DNA of 64,000 nucleotides from SIG455 sp045589495 (GTDB lineage Bacteria > Bacillota > Clostridia > UMGS1810): contig JAZNPF010000048.1 in the NCBI GenBank assembly GCA_045589495.1, forward strand, positions 37,968-101,967, read 5' to 3'. The notes under the pieces were generated by a model. That model ran no database searches, was not told where the DNA came from, and saw only the letters and a program-made list of their open reading frames with translations. Each line of letters begins with the position of its first letter. Positions within the stretch are counted from its first letter, which is position 1. Shown in pieces: positions 1 through 8,245 of this stretch. Position numbers and translations under genes: made by a program.

Positions 1-896
1 GATGACATAAATTCACCGATAAGCATCCGGTTTATTTCTTCTGAAAACTGAGTATGGGTTTTTTCGGTGTTATCTGTTTTAAAACACTCATCAGACAAGC
101 ACAGTAATGCGTCCGAAAGTTTATTGAGTTTGAATTTTTCAAGTTCCGGATACACGTTTTCATTCCAGAAATCAACCTCAACACTTCCCGCAAAAGCAAT
201 CCAGTCAAGCAACAACCTCAAATTCACATTATGCTCTTTTAAATGTCTTTTAATATGCAGTAACAAACACAATGCCTGATGCACCGTTTTTAAAACAGGA
301 AATTCATACCCCTCTAAACAAGACGTTTGCCTTTCTTTTATCCAGTTTTGAACAACATCAGCAGATACGTCATCATTTTCATGTTCATTGATATGCTTAT
401 GTATTTCAACGCTGAATCCCTCAAACCGGAAATGATAATGAAACTTATGTTCAGCACTTTTTTCATCTTTTACATTTCCGCCGAGTAAAATATCTATCGC
501 TTTATCAAAGTCTTTTTCTTCAACCAGGACATCAATATCACCAAGAATTCTCAACAATGGTTCTTTATAGCACTCAGAAACACTGCTGCCTTTCAAAACA
601 ACACAGTCAATACCGTTTTCATTTAAAATATTTATGATTTTATTCTGTACTGACAGATAGTTGAGATTTCTGTACATTAAAAGTTTTACATTCCTGTCAA
701 AATCAGACGGCATCTCAGCATTACACAACTTAAACGCTTTTCGTATAAAAGCATGACAAAAATGGCGTTTGGACAGTTCAATCATTTGCCTTGTCATATC
801 CTCGTTTAAAGAATATCCCAACGCATAACTTTCGTCAAACACACTTTTGTGTATTAAATCGATAAACACTTTCTCTATACTGTGCAAAGCAATCAC
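1..896 (-). CDS. Nucleotidyltransferase family protein (NTP_transf_5-like), 3' end beyond window
   Basis: An open frame of at least 298 codons runs off the left edge. The translated middle contains a VVLKGSS segment followed about 15 residues later by GDIDVLV, the nucleotidyltransferase metal-binding signature of the PF14907-type family that often sits in polysaccharide clusters. The start is GTG at 896-894, which overlaps the TGA stop of the upstream O-antigen-ligase-like gene in the sequence GTGA, so translation is probably coupled. The family is uncharacterised; a role in surface-polysaccharide or sugar-nucleotide metabolism is inferred from the neighbour only. The C-terminus is not visible. 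Confidence 0.72.
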   Translation of the reverse strand, partial: MIALHSIEKVFIDLIHKSVFDESYALGYSLNEDMTRQMIELSKRHFCHAFIRKAFKLCNAEMPSDFDRNVKLLMYRNLNYLSVQNKIINILNENGIDCVVLKGSSVSECYKEPLLRILGDIDVLVEEKDFDKAIDILLGGNVKDEKSAEHKFHYHFRFEGFSVEIHKHINEHENDDVSADVVQNWIKERQTSCLEGYEFPVLKTVHQALCLLLHIKRHLKEHNVNLRLLLDWIAFAGSVEVDFWNENVYPELEKFKLNKLSDALLCLSDECFKTDNTEKTHTQFSEEINRMLIGEFMS

Positions 897-2080
897 CAAC
901 GATCAATCCGGGGAATATCCCACTCTTCATCTTCCTCAAAAGCCATTTCTTCTAAATCAAATCTGTATTCTATAATCAGCATCGTAAATATAGCAAAAAT
1001 AGGTTTGTACAATACCAACGACAAACTCATTGTCATTACCAGAAATCCAACCATTACTGACAAGTATTCTTTTTTATAGCAACGCCACGCACGTTTTATA
1101 AAAATCATATACATAGTAGCCAGCAATATTACACCCACGATTCCCAACTCAAACAAGGTTTCAAGCCAAAGATTATGAACAACATTTTTAGAATACAATA
1201 ATATTGTAGATGCTCCAACTCCTGCAATACGTTTAGCCGACGTGAGCTCGGAATACTGTTGAAAAACATTCTCCCAAACGTCAAATCTTCCTGCTCCTCT
1301 GTCGTTTTCTATATAACTTATGTCAAAACGTCTCACTAATTCTTCAGGTGCAAAAGACATAATCATCATATACAATATTACAAGCGTCAATGCAAAAATT
1401 ATTAAATTGAATATTTTATTGCGACCTTTAGATTCAAACAAAAACATAGAAACGCACGCAAGGATAATGGCTATCAATCCGCCTCTTGAGCCTGTAAATA
1501 CGGCAAACAGAATCAAAAATACAAATGCTAACATTGCGCCTGTTCTTTTTTCTCGATTAAACAAATTTTTGAAGTAGTATACAATCGGAAGCATTAAAAA
1601 TCCGCATAGTTCATTGGGGTCCTGTTCCTGACCGTTAGCATAAAGAATAACCCTGAATTCAGATGTAACCGTACTGAAAAACAGCATCAGCACCACAACA
1701 ACCCACCCGCTTAACACGATGGCTTTTTCCAAAAATTCAATTTCACGTTTGTTTTTGTATGTACTTCCACAAACTATGATGAGCGCATAGTTCAAAACCA
1801 GAGATGTTATTCTTTCAATAGTATTGTCAGCCCTCATGGAATAAAACATTGAAAAGAAATTCCATGTTATGTACAATGCCATTATAGCAATTATTTCAAA
1901 TGGAAATTTCATTTTCCTTATATCACCAAGCAAAGTTACAGCAATAACAATCAACGACAATAATTTAGAAACCGAACCCAGACCTACATTTATAAAGTCA
2001 AACGGCAACAAAAACAAATACATTCCAAAAGCAATAGTGCTCTTGGATAATTTTTCTGCTTTAAGTTCTTCAAGTTGCAT
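893..2080 (-). CDS. O-antigen ligase / polymerase-like membrane protein (Wzy_C family)
   Basis: A protein of about 395 residues made almost entirely of hydrophobic segments (roughly ten to twelve membrane helices). The Wzy_C region has the typical GSRGG motif near residue 200 and, in the C-terminal third, an HNLWLETLFELGIVG segment like the conserved His-Asn/Glu-Leu-Gly loop of O-antigen ligases and polymerases. These proteins polymerise or ligate polysaccharide at the outer face of the membrane. The start is ATG at 2080, preceded at 9 nt by AGGAG; a TTG one codon earlier is a less likely start. It overlaps the downstream nucleotidyltransferase gene by 4 nt. The substrate cannot be told from sequence. 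Confidence 0.8.
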   Translation of the reverse strand: MQLEELKAEKLSKSTIAFGMYLFLLPFDFINVGLGSVSKLLSLIVIAVTLLGDIRKMKFPFEIIAIMALYITWNFFSMFYSMRADNTIERITSLVLNYALIIVCGSTYKNKREIEFLEKAIVLSGWVVVVLMLFFSTVTSEFRVILYANGQEQDPNELCGFLMLPIVYYFKNLFNREKRTGAMLAFVFLILFAVFTGSRGGLIAIILACVSMFLFESKGRNKIFNLIIFALTLVILYMMIMSFAPEELVRRFDISYIENDRGAGRFDVWENVFQQYSELTSAKRIAGVGASTILLYSKNVVHNLWLETLFELGIVGVILLATMYMIFIKRAWRCYKKEYLSVMVGFLVMTMSLSLVLYKPIFAIFTMLIIEYRFDLEEMAFEEDEEWDIPRIDRW

Positions 2081-2177
2081 CAAAAATCACTCCTGCCATC
2101 AAAACGATCAACTGTAATTTTTCATACTTATACATTATAATTCTATCACAAAATCATTATAAAAGCAACTAAAATAT

Positions 2178-2214
2178 AAAACGTTCATACCCTTAAGGCT
2201 ATGAACGTTTTTTT
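2178..2214. terminator. Hairpin terminator between mgtC and the polysaccharide genes
   Basis: The arms ACGTTCAT and ATGAACGT flank a 12-nt loop. The T-run is stronger on the plus side (seven T), while the minus side reads TTTTATATTTT. The only gene that reads into it is mgtC on the minus strand, so it most likely ends that transcript. Confidence 0.6.
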
Positions 2215-2225
2215 ATTCATTAAAA

Positions 2226-2909
2226 TCAGTATTCAACTGTTTTTACCTTTTCATTAGCTATGAACATATCAAGAAGTCTGCCCTTGTTATAGTCCGCAGG
2301 GAATTTTGCATAAATATCAAGATTGATTGCTCCTGAGGCACTCTTATCCATTTTAATGCTTATTATGCTTATTCCATCACCCATAAGTTGAGAACGAACG
2401 TAATCAAGAGCATCCCCCGCTTCTGTTAATCTTATACTTATTAACTCTGCCGATGGGGTTCGTAATACCTTAAAATGACCGTGAAATACAAATTGCACAA
2501 TAGTTATTGTTACAGCCGTTGCAATTCCAACACTGTACAGTCCGGCGCCTATTGCCATACCGATACCTGCAGTTGCCCATATACCTGCGGCTGTTGTCAG
2601 TCCGCTTATTGCATTTTTGCGCACAAAAATTGTTCCTGCGCCAAGAAAACCCACACCAGTTACAATCTGAGATGCTATACGCGACGCATCTGCTTTTCCG
2701 AATTCCGCCAAAGAATCCGCAAATCCGTATTTTGAAACAACCATCATAAGTGCAGAACCAAGTGCAACAATAAGGTGTGTACGAACACCGGCCTCTTTCA
2801 ATCTGTTTTTACGCTCATATCCTATAATACCGCCGCAAATTCCCGCTATGAGAATTCGTAAAAAATATTCTCCATGCTCTAAAAAGTGCATTAAAATCTG
2901 GTGTTTCAT
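2226..2909 (-). CDS. mgtC: MgtC/SapB family membrane protein
   Basis: 227 residues. The N-terminal half holds four to five hydrophobic helices with the family landmarks GGIIGYERK (about residue 24), RTHLIVALGSALMM and TGVGFLGAGTI. The C-terminal 75 residues form a soluble ACT-like domain. Family members are linked to magnesium-limited growth and modulation of membrane ATPase; they are not proven Mg transporters. Start ATG at 2909 follows AGGGGG. It has its own strong promoter and only a short 5' leader (about 20-30 nt), so no M-box-type riboswitch fits. It stands alone between two terminator or promoter regions. Confidence 0.88.
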   Translation of the reverse strand: MKHQILMHFLEHGEYFLRILIAGICGGIIGYERKNRLKEAGVRTHLIVALGSALMMVVSKYGFADSLAEFGKADASRIASQIVTGVGFLGAGTIFVRKNAISGLTTAAGIWATAGIGMAIGAGLYSVGIATAVTITIVQFVFHGHFKVLRTPSAELISIRLTEAGDALDYVRSQLMGDGISIISIKMDKSASGAINLDIYAKFPADYNKGRLLDMFIANEKVKTVEY

Positions 2910-2935
2910 TATATCCCCCTAATCTTTTTCAAAAT

Positions 2936-2964
2936 ATTTTATCACAGCACTATGTCTTTGTCAA
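2936..2964 (-). promoter_or_regulatory. Sigma-A promoter of mgtC
   Basis: On the minus strand, TTGACA (2964-2959), 17-nt spacer, TAAAAT (2941-2936), 27 nt upstream of the mgtC start codon. Confidence 0.75.
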
Positions 2965-3088
2965 CCGTAAGTTCACAATTTCATAAATTTCCAACATAAA
3001 ATTATTAAAGTTTTGTGCACAACATCAATTCACTATATAAAAAATATGTTTTCTACACATTATGCTGGAAATGGTTGTTAATTTACCA

Positions 3089-3117
3089 TTGCATTTTAAG
3101 TTTTTTTGGTATACAAT
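3089..3117 (+). promoter_or_regulatory. Sigma-A promoter of argH
   Basis: TTGCAT, 17-nt spacer, TACAAT. It leaves a leader of about 70 nt before argH. Nothing else was recognised in the 2965-3190 interval. Confidence 0.65.
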
Positions 3118-3193
3118 ATATATAAATGTTTTTCCGCGCGTCCGACACGGAAATGTCAGAACTATTTTTCGGGCAGAAAGGCTTTGACTTATT

Positions 3194-4570
3194 ATGAAAT
3201 TATGGGGCGGCAGATTCAGTAAAAATACCGACTCTGAAGTAAATGATTTTAACTCTTCAATCCGTTTTGACGGAAGAATGTATGCTCAGGATATCCGTGG
3301 CAGTATCGCCCACGCGCAAATGCTCGGCAAATGCGGAGTAATCTCTGTTGATGACAGCAGAACACTTGTTAAAACACTTAATGAACTGCTTGACGATATA
3401 GAAAACGGAAAAGTTGAGTTTTTAACCGATGCAGAAGATATACATATGAACGTTGAAACACTTCTTATAGAACGTATTGGCGATGTCGGCAGAAGACTCC
3501 ACACCGGCAGAAGCAGAAACGACCAGGTTGCACTTGATATTAAAATGTACCTTATGGACGAAGTGGAAGAAATTTATGGACATTTAAAAGATCTTTTAAA
3601 TTGCCTTATAGATATGGCAGATGAGCATCTTGATACAATTATGCCGGGATATACTCATCTCCAGAAAGCACAGCCTATTACTCTGGCACATCATCTGATG
3701 GCTTATTTTGAAATGTTCAAACGTGACTGCACCCGTCTTGATGACTGGAAAAAACGCACCAATGTTATGCCTCTCGGCTCCGGTGCTTTAGCAGGCACAA
3801 CATATCCGTTTGACAGACAGTATGTTGCTGACCGTTTAGGGTTTGATTCTGTTACATTGAATTCGCTTGACGGCGTTTCGGACAGAGATTATGTTATAGA
3901 ACTTGCAAGTTGTCTTTCCCTTATAATGGTGCATTTAAGCCGTTTCTGTGAAGAACTTATTCTCTGGAATTCCAACGAATTCTCGTTTATCGAAATGGAC
4001 GACGCCTGCTCTACAGGAAGTTCAATTATGCCGCAGAAGAAAAATCCTGATGTTGCAGAACTTATCCGTGGTAAATCCGGAAGAGTATTCGGTGACCTTA
4101 TGAGCATACTCACAACTATGAAAGGCTTGCCGCTTGCATACAACAAGGATATGCAGGAAGACAAGGAATGTATATTTGATGCCGTTGATACCATCAAACT
4201 GTGTCTACCGGTGTTTACAAAAATGATTCGCACTATGAAGATTAACAAACCGGTTATGGAACAAGGTGCAAAAGGCGGTTTCACCAACGCCACTGACGCT
4301 GCTGATTACCTTGTGAAAAAAGGTATGCCTTTCCGCAAGGCACACGAAGTTGTCGGAAAAATGGTTGCGTATGCACTTGACAAAGGCAAAAGTCTTGACG
4401 AATTTACTATGGACGAATTCAAAGCATGCAGTGATATTATAGAAGATGATATATACCACGCAATCGACCTTAAAACTTGCGTGAATGACCGTAAAATTAT
4501 AGGCGGTCCTGCAAAAGAAGCCGTACAATATACAATAAATATTGAAAAAGACTGGCTTAAAAATGTATAA
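3194..4570 (+). CDS. argH: Argininosuccinate lyase
   Basis: 458 residues, normal family length. Cleaves argininosuccinate to arginine and fumarate, the last step of arginine synthesis, in the cytoplasm as a homotetramer. The superfamily signature GSSIMPQKKNP is at residues 275-285, with the catalytic serine loop. TGRSRNDQVA (104-113) and GYTHLQKAQP (152-161, containing the conserved Thr-His pair) are also present. The start ATG is preceded by AGAAAGG at a rather long spacing of about 12 nt. It is monocistronic, with its own promoter and a terminator; argG is not nearby. Confidence 0.97.
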   Translation: MKLWGGRFSKNTDSEVNDFNSSIRFDGRMYAQDIRGSIAHAQMLGKCGVISVDDSRTLVKTLNELLDDIENGKVEFLTDAEDIHMNVETLLIERIGDVGRRLHTGRSRNDQVALDIKMYLMDEVEEIYGHLKDLLNCLIDMADEHLDTIMPGYTHLQKAQPITLAHHLMAYFEMFKRDCTRLDDWKKRTNVMPLGSGALAGTTYPFDRQYVADRLGFDSVTLNSLDGVSDRDYVIELASCLSLIMVHLSRFCEELILWNSNEFSFIEMDDACSTGSSIMPQKKNPDVAELIRGKSGRVFGDLMSILTTMKGLPLAYNKDMQEDKECIFDAVDTIKLCLPVFTKMIRTMKINKPVMEQGAKGGFTNATDAADYLVKKGMPFRKAHEVVGKMVAYALDKGKSLDEFTMDEFKACSDIIEDDIYHAIDLKTCVNDRKIIGGPAKEAVQYTINIEKDWLKNV

Positions 4571-4600
4571 TTTGTTATCAATACAAGAGTTTCAATCACA

Positions 4601-4632
4601 AAAAAAGAACCTCTCCAAAGAGGTTCTTTTTT
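4601..4632. terminator. Bidirectional terminator between argH and the NlpC/P60 gene
   Basis: Perfect stem with arms AAAAAAGAACCTCT and AGAGGTTCTTTTTT and a 4-nt loop. A/T tails on both sides serve the convergent genes. Confidence 0.9.
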
Positions 4633-4641
4633 GATTATTTA

Positions 4642-5334
4642 TTACTGAAAAATTCTTCTTGCAGTTGAGTATGTATTTGCGTAATATCCGCTGTTGATTG
4701 TTATAATCTCAACACTTCTGCCAGGTTGCGGTGAGTGAATCATCATACCATCACCGACATAAATACCTGCGTGGCTGATATTGTAACCGTTTGTTACAAA
4801 GAATACCAGGTCACCGGGAATAAGGTTTTCTTTGCTTACATAAACACCGTTTGATGTTTGTGAAGCGGCAGTTCTGTTAAGGTTAATGCCCAACTGTGAA
4901 TAGCAGTATTTTGTAAATCCAGAGCAGTCAAAACCTGCCGGTGACATACCGCCGTATCTGTAAGGAGTGCCGATATACTGTTTAGCAATATCAACTACTC
5001 TCTGACCTTTTGTTCTTTCTGCGGCATAACGTGATGCTTCGGAAGCGTCAACAACTTTTACATAATCGCTGATAAGGTAAGCATCGGCACCGTTATACTT
5101 AACTTTATACCAAAGACCTTCAACACCTATAATATCAACAATTGTACCATAAGTGTACTGACCTGCGATTGCACAGTTTGTGTTGGGTTGTGTGCGGATA
5201 TTGAGCACGCCTGCAAGAACCACACCGCATTTCCCTGCTGCGAAAGTTACGCAAGCAAAAGAAGAAACTATCATTATCATCACTATCAGCGTTGCAGCAA
5301 ATTTGATTGCTTTACGCTTTAAACTATGTATCAT
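4642..5334 (-). CDS. Secreted SH3 - NlpC/P60 peptidoglycan endopeptidase
   Basis: 230 residues from the ATG at 5334, chosen because CAGGAG lies 8 nt upstream; an in-frame start 10 codons earlier has no site. It has a signal peptide (basic MIHSLKRK then a hydrophobic stretch to about residue 33), a bacterial SH3 domain (about 35-94) and an NlpC/P60 domain (110-230) with catalytic Cys137 in GFDCSGF, His188 in ISHAG and His200 in MIHSPQ. Such enzymes cut peptide stems of peptidoglycan, usually D-Glu-DAP bonds, outside the membrane. Its own promoter lies at 5389-5417. It could act in daughter-cell separation or spore-wall turnover; the sequence does not decide. Confidence 0.92.
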   Translation of the reverse strand: MIHSLKRKAIKFAATLIVMIMIVSSFACVTFAAGKCGVVLAGVLNIRTQPNTNCAIAGQYTYGTIVDIIGVEGLWYKVKYNGADAYLISDYVKVVDASEASRYAAERTKGQRVVDIAKQYIGTPYRYGGMSPAGFDCSGFTKYCYSQLGINLNRTAASQTSNGVYVSKENLIPGDLVFFVTNGYNISHAGIYVGDGMMIHSPQPGRSVEIITINSGYYANTYSTARRIFQ

Positions 5335-5388
5335 TAGTAAAATCTCCTGACTGTATATAACCAAATATTATATGCAACTTATATTTGT

Positions 5389-5417
5389 ATTATACACTAC
5401 AGAAGTAAAAATGTCAA
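5389..5417 (-). promoter_or_regulatory. Sigma-A promoter of the NlpC/P60 gene
   Basis: On the minus strand, TTGACA (5417-5412), 17-nt spacer, TATAAT (5394-5389). Confidence 0.78.
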
Positions 5418-5536
5418 ACTTTTTTAACATTTAATTAACAAACGACGTATTTTTTGGGCTATATCCACAACAATAACCATGTTTTATTATGGAATATGCA
5501 CAATAACAAATTGTAATAATTTGAAATTGTTAAAAA

Positions 5537-5938
5537 TTATGGATTTTCTTTAACAATTTCTTTTATCTCACTATCAAGATTTGCTTTTTTATTATATACC
5601 CGTATAGCGCACAACCAGGCAGCCAGCATTAAAACACATAAAGACACCGTTATATAAAACGAGGCAGAAAAAAGATGGCAAATTCCCATAACAGCAAAAA
5701 CAACAATAAGCGGAAGCATATAGACAAGAAATGCCGCAAGATACACCCTTGAGGTCGGCATATACAAAACAACCCTGTCGCCAATTCCGGCACCGGCGGA
5801 ATTTGATGCTTCAATTTCATAAACAGGATTTTCACACAAACCGCATGATGAGCAATCACCAGAGCACGCAGATTTTTTCTCAATACGCACCGTGGCACGA
5901 TTTCCGTCAATTTTTACTACTGTTCCCTCTCCCGTCAT
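5537..5938 (-). CDS. RseC/MucC-family membrane protein (SoxR-reducing-system type)
   Basis: 133 residues. The N-terminal soluble part has a Cys cluster, CSGDCSSCGLC (about residues 25-35), typical of the RseC/MucC family, followed by two membrane helices (about 68-90 and 95-115). In proteobacteria the family affects sigma-E and SoxR reduction; in Clostridia members usually accompany Rnf redox complexes or stand alone. Here it is the last gene of the asd-dapA-dapB-ACT group, 16 nt behind the ACT gene, with GAGGAG before its ATG. No rnf genes are in the window. A redox-linked role is inferred from the family only. Confidence 0.8.
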   Translation of the reverse strand: MTGEGTVVKIDGNRATVRIEKKSACSGDCSSCGLCENPVYEIEASNSAGAGIGDRVVLYMPTSRVYLAAFLVYMLPLIVVFAVMGICHLFSASFYITVSLCVLMLAAWLCAIRVYNKKANLDSEIKEIVKENP

Positions 5939-5954
5939 AATTTTCTCCTCACTG

Positions 5955-6428
5955 TTATTTTATCAGATATTTTTTGTTAAGTTCTGCAAGTGCAGTATCC
6001 ACACACGATTCATCTATCAAAAACGAAATTTCATTTACCGCCGCACTTATAAGTTTAACAGTGATATCCGATTTTGCCAGAACACCAAGAACTTCGGCGG
6101 TGATACCAGCATCATCAGAAAGCGCACTTCCGGAAAGTGTGATTTTTGCATTACTACTGCTTATATGACACAGAAAATGTTCAATAGCAGTACGCATCTC
6201 ACCCATAGCAGAAACTGCGTTTCCAAGATGCTCGTTCATTATAGTGAACGACATATTCATTTTTCCTTTATTATGCGGAGCAAGTGTTATCATATCCACA
6301 TTTATTCCGCGGTCTGCAATTTTTTTGAAAATTTGCGTAAGCATACCACCGTCACAGTTCAAGTCATTAACGGTTATAAGTGTTATTCCGTCTGTAACCT
6401 CAATGTCCGTGATAGCACTTTTTATCAT
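5955..6428 (-). CDS. Stand-alone tandem ACT protein resembling an aspartokinase regulatory domain
   Basis: 157 residues. Two ACT-type units fill the protein: roughly 1-75 (ITLITVNDLNCDGGMLTQIF, then INVDMITL) and 80-155 (KITLSGSAL, GITAEVLGVLAKSDITVKLI), the arrangement found in the C-terminal half of aspartate kinase. No kinase domain is attached. The start is ATG 6428, preceded by AAAAGGGG; a TTG seven codons upstream lies inside the hairpin and is unlikely. It lies between dapB and an RseC-like gene in the DAP/lysine operon, so it may bind lysine or another aspartate-family product. Whether it is a separate regulatory subunit or an independent sensor is unknown. Confidence 0.8.
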   Translation of the reverse strand: MIKSAITDIEVTDGITLITVNDLNCDGGMLTQIFKKIADRGINVDMITLAPHNKGKMNMSFTIMNEHLGNAVSAMGEMRTAIEHFLCHISSSNAKITLSGSALSDDAGITAEVLGVLAKSDITVKLISAAVNEISFLIDESCVDTALAELNKKYLIK

Positions 6429-6435
6429 ATAAATA

Positions 6436-6484
6436 ATCCCCTTTTGCAATAAATTCTCTCTTTTATTATATGCAAAAAGGGGAT
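6436..6484 (-). promoter_or_regulatory. Stem that would sequester the ribosome binding site of the ACT gene
   Basis: In the dapB-ACT intergenic RNA the sequence ATCCCCTTTTTGCA (6484-6471) can pair with TGCAAAAGGGGAT (6448-6436). The second arm is the Shine-Dalgarno sequence of the ACT gene. There is no T-run after it, so it does not look like a terminator. The loop includes a TATAAT-like hexamer. Confidence 0.5.
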
Positions 6485-6495
6485 ATTATGATAAT

Positions 6496-7248
6496 TTATG
6501 CATTTACAAGATCTTCCATGTTGTACATTCCAGGTTGTTTTCCTACTAAATATTTTGCAGCCTTTATTGCACCAACCGCAAAAACTTCTTTACCCATAGC
6601 AGTATGTTTAACCTCTATGACCTCATCATTGCCGGCAAAAAGAACACTATGCTCGCCAACGATGGTACCACCTCGCACACTGTGAATACCAATCTCACTC
6701 TGTTCTCTTTTTTTGCGGACAAAATGACGGTCATAAACATAATCAACATGACCTTTAAGAGATGACGAAATCTCGTCTGCAATCATAAGTGCTGTACCGC
6801 TGGGGGCATCAATTTTCTGGTTATGGTGTTTTTCAATTATTTCAATATCAAAGTTACCCTCTAAAACAGCCGCCGCTTTCTTTACAAGGCTGATTAAAAG
6901 GTTTACACCTACCGACATATTGGCAGAAGAAAAAACTGGAATACGTTTTGAAAGTTCAGCAACTTTTTCCCTCTGCACTGTGCTTAATCCGGTTGTGGCA
7001 AGGACAAACGGAATACGTCTGTCACCGCAGAACGATACAAGAGCATCTAAACATGCCGGATTTGAGAAATCTATAACAACATCAACTTTTTCTTTGACAT
7101 TGCTTAAATCGTCATAAACGGGATATGAGTCCGATGTTGTGTCTATATCGTATCCGCACACAATTTCCGCCGCACTGTCATTTTCAAGAAGTTTTGTAAT
7201 GACCTTGCCCATTTTTCCGTTACATCCGCTTAACAAAATATTTATCAT
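6496..7248 (-). CDS. dapB: 4-hydroxy-tetrahydrodipicolinate reductase
   Basis: 250 residues. NAD(P)H-dependent reduction of the DapA product to tetrahydrodipicolinate in DAP/lysine synthesis. The N-terminal Rossmann motif GCNGKMGK is at residues 8-15. The substrate signature EKHHNQKIDAPSGTAL lies near residues 139-154 with the conserved His-His and Lys. Typical bacterial length. AGGAAG precedes the ATG at 7248. It follows dapA by 65 nt containing a stem-loop. Confidence 0.97.
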   Translation of the reverse strand: MINILLSGCNGKMGKVITKLLENDSAAEIVCGYDIDTTSDSYPVYDDLSNVKEKVDVVIDFSNPACLDALVSFCGDRRIPFVLATTGLSTVQREKVAELSKRIPVFSSANMSVGVNLLISLVKKAAAVLEGNFDIEIIEKHHNQKIDAPSGTALMIADEISSSLKGHVDYVYDRHFVRKKREQSEIGIHSVRGGTIVGEHSVLFAGNDEVIEVKHTAMGKEVFAVGAIKAAKYLVGKQPGMYNMEDLVNA

Positions 7249-7271
7249 AAGTAATTCACTTCCTTATATAA

Positions 7272-7304
7272 AGTAGGGGCAGATATTTTCGTCAGCCCCC
7301 ACTA
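7272..7304 (-). promoter_or_regulatory. Intercistronic stem-loop between dapA and dapB
   Basis: An imperfect hairpin with GGGGC/GCCCC core arms flanked by AGT/ACT lies just after the dapA stop and before the dapB ribosome binding site. It is not followed by a T-run, so it is more likely an RNA processing or stability element than a terminator. Confidence 0.4.
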
Positions 7305-7313
7305 AAACATATA

Positions 7314-8201
7314 TTATTTAAGTAATCCGTATCCGATAAGCGCTTTTTTAAGCACCTCAATATTTTTATCTTCCATTTCACACAATGGCATACGCAATTC
7401 GCCTGCAGGGAAACCGAGCAAATTCATAGCCGTTTTAACGGGAATCGGGTTTACCTCACAGAAAAGGGCGTTGATAAGAGGAAGCATTTTAAGTTGGATG
7501 TCAAGTGCTTTTTCTCTTTCGCCGTTAAGATAAAGTTTAACCATATCATGTGTGTCTTTCGGCGCAATATTTGCAATAACGGAGATAACACCTTTACCGC
7601 CGGCTGAAAGGATAGGAACGGTAATATCATCATTACCTGAATATATATCCATATCGTCACCGCAAAGAGCCTTGATTTCAAGTGCTCTGGCGATATCGCC
7701 CGTAGCTTCTTTTATAGCCACGATATTCTCCAGTTTAGAGAGTTCTTTTACGGTTTCTGGTTTAATATCTGTTCCCGTGCGGCTCGGCACGTTATAAAGT
7801 ATACAGGGAATATCAATACTTTCAGCAATAGCAGTATAATGTCTTACAAGACCTTTCTGTGTTGCTTTATTATAATACGGAGTAACAAGCAAAACTGCAT
7901 CAGCACCAAGACGTGCAGCAGATTTTGTGAGTTCTACACCGTGTGCAGTATCGTTACTTCCTGTACCTGCTATAACCGGTATAGCACCGTTTACTTTGTT
8001 TACGGCGTATTCAACAACAGAAAGATGTTCTTTATCAGGCATTGTTGCAGATTCGCCGGTAGTACCGCAAATGATGATGGCATCGGTAGAGTTATCAATA
8101 TGATACTGAAGAAGTTCTCCAAGAGCATCATAATCTACCTGCCCGTTTTTAAAAGGAGTTATCAAGGCTACTCCCGAACCTGTGAATACGGTCTTTTTCA
8201 C
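7314..8201 (-). CDS. dapA: 4-hydroxy-tetrahydrodipicolinate synthase
   Basis: 295 residues. Condenses pyruvate with aspartate semialdehyde, the first committed step to DAP and lysine. The TIM barrel shows GTTGES at 46-51, a conserved Tyr136 in LYNVPSRT, and the Schiff-base Lys164 in VAIKEATGD. I place the start at GTG 8201 because homologues begin just before the FTGSGVALITPF motif and GTGGG lies 7 nt upstream; an in-frame GTG at 8213 is the alternative. It sits between asd and dapB on the same strand. Confidence 0.96.
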   Translation of the reverse strand: MKKTVFTGSGVALITPFKNGQVDYDALGELLQYHIDNSTDAIIICGTTGESATMPDKEHLSVVEYAVNKVNGAIPVIAGTGSNDTAHGVELTKSAARLGADAVLLVTPYYNKATQKGLVRHYTAIAESIDIPCILYNVPSRTGTDIKPETVKELSKLENIVAIKEATGDIARALEIKALCGDDMDIYSGNDDITVPILSAGGKGVISVIANIAPKDTHDMVKLYLNGEREKALDIQLKMLPLINALFCEVNPIPVKTAMNLLGFPAGELRMPLCEMEDKNIEVLKKALIGYGLLK

Positions 8202-8245
8202 TGTAATACCCACTTTCTCAAAAATTGATGATTTATTGTGGCAAC

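Noticed and set aside
67..279. A 70-codon plus-strand frame at the left edge
   Set aside because: It is antisense to the nucleotidyltransferase frame, which is open over the whole 896 nt and carries the family motif.
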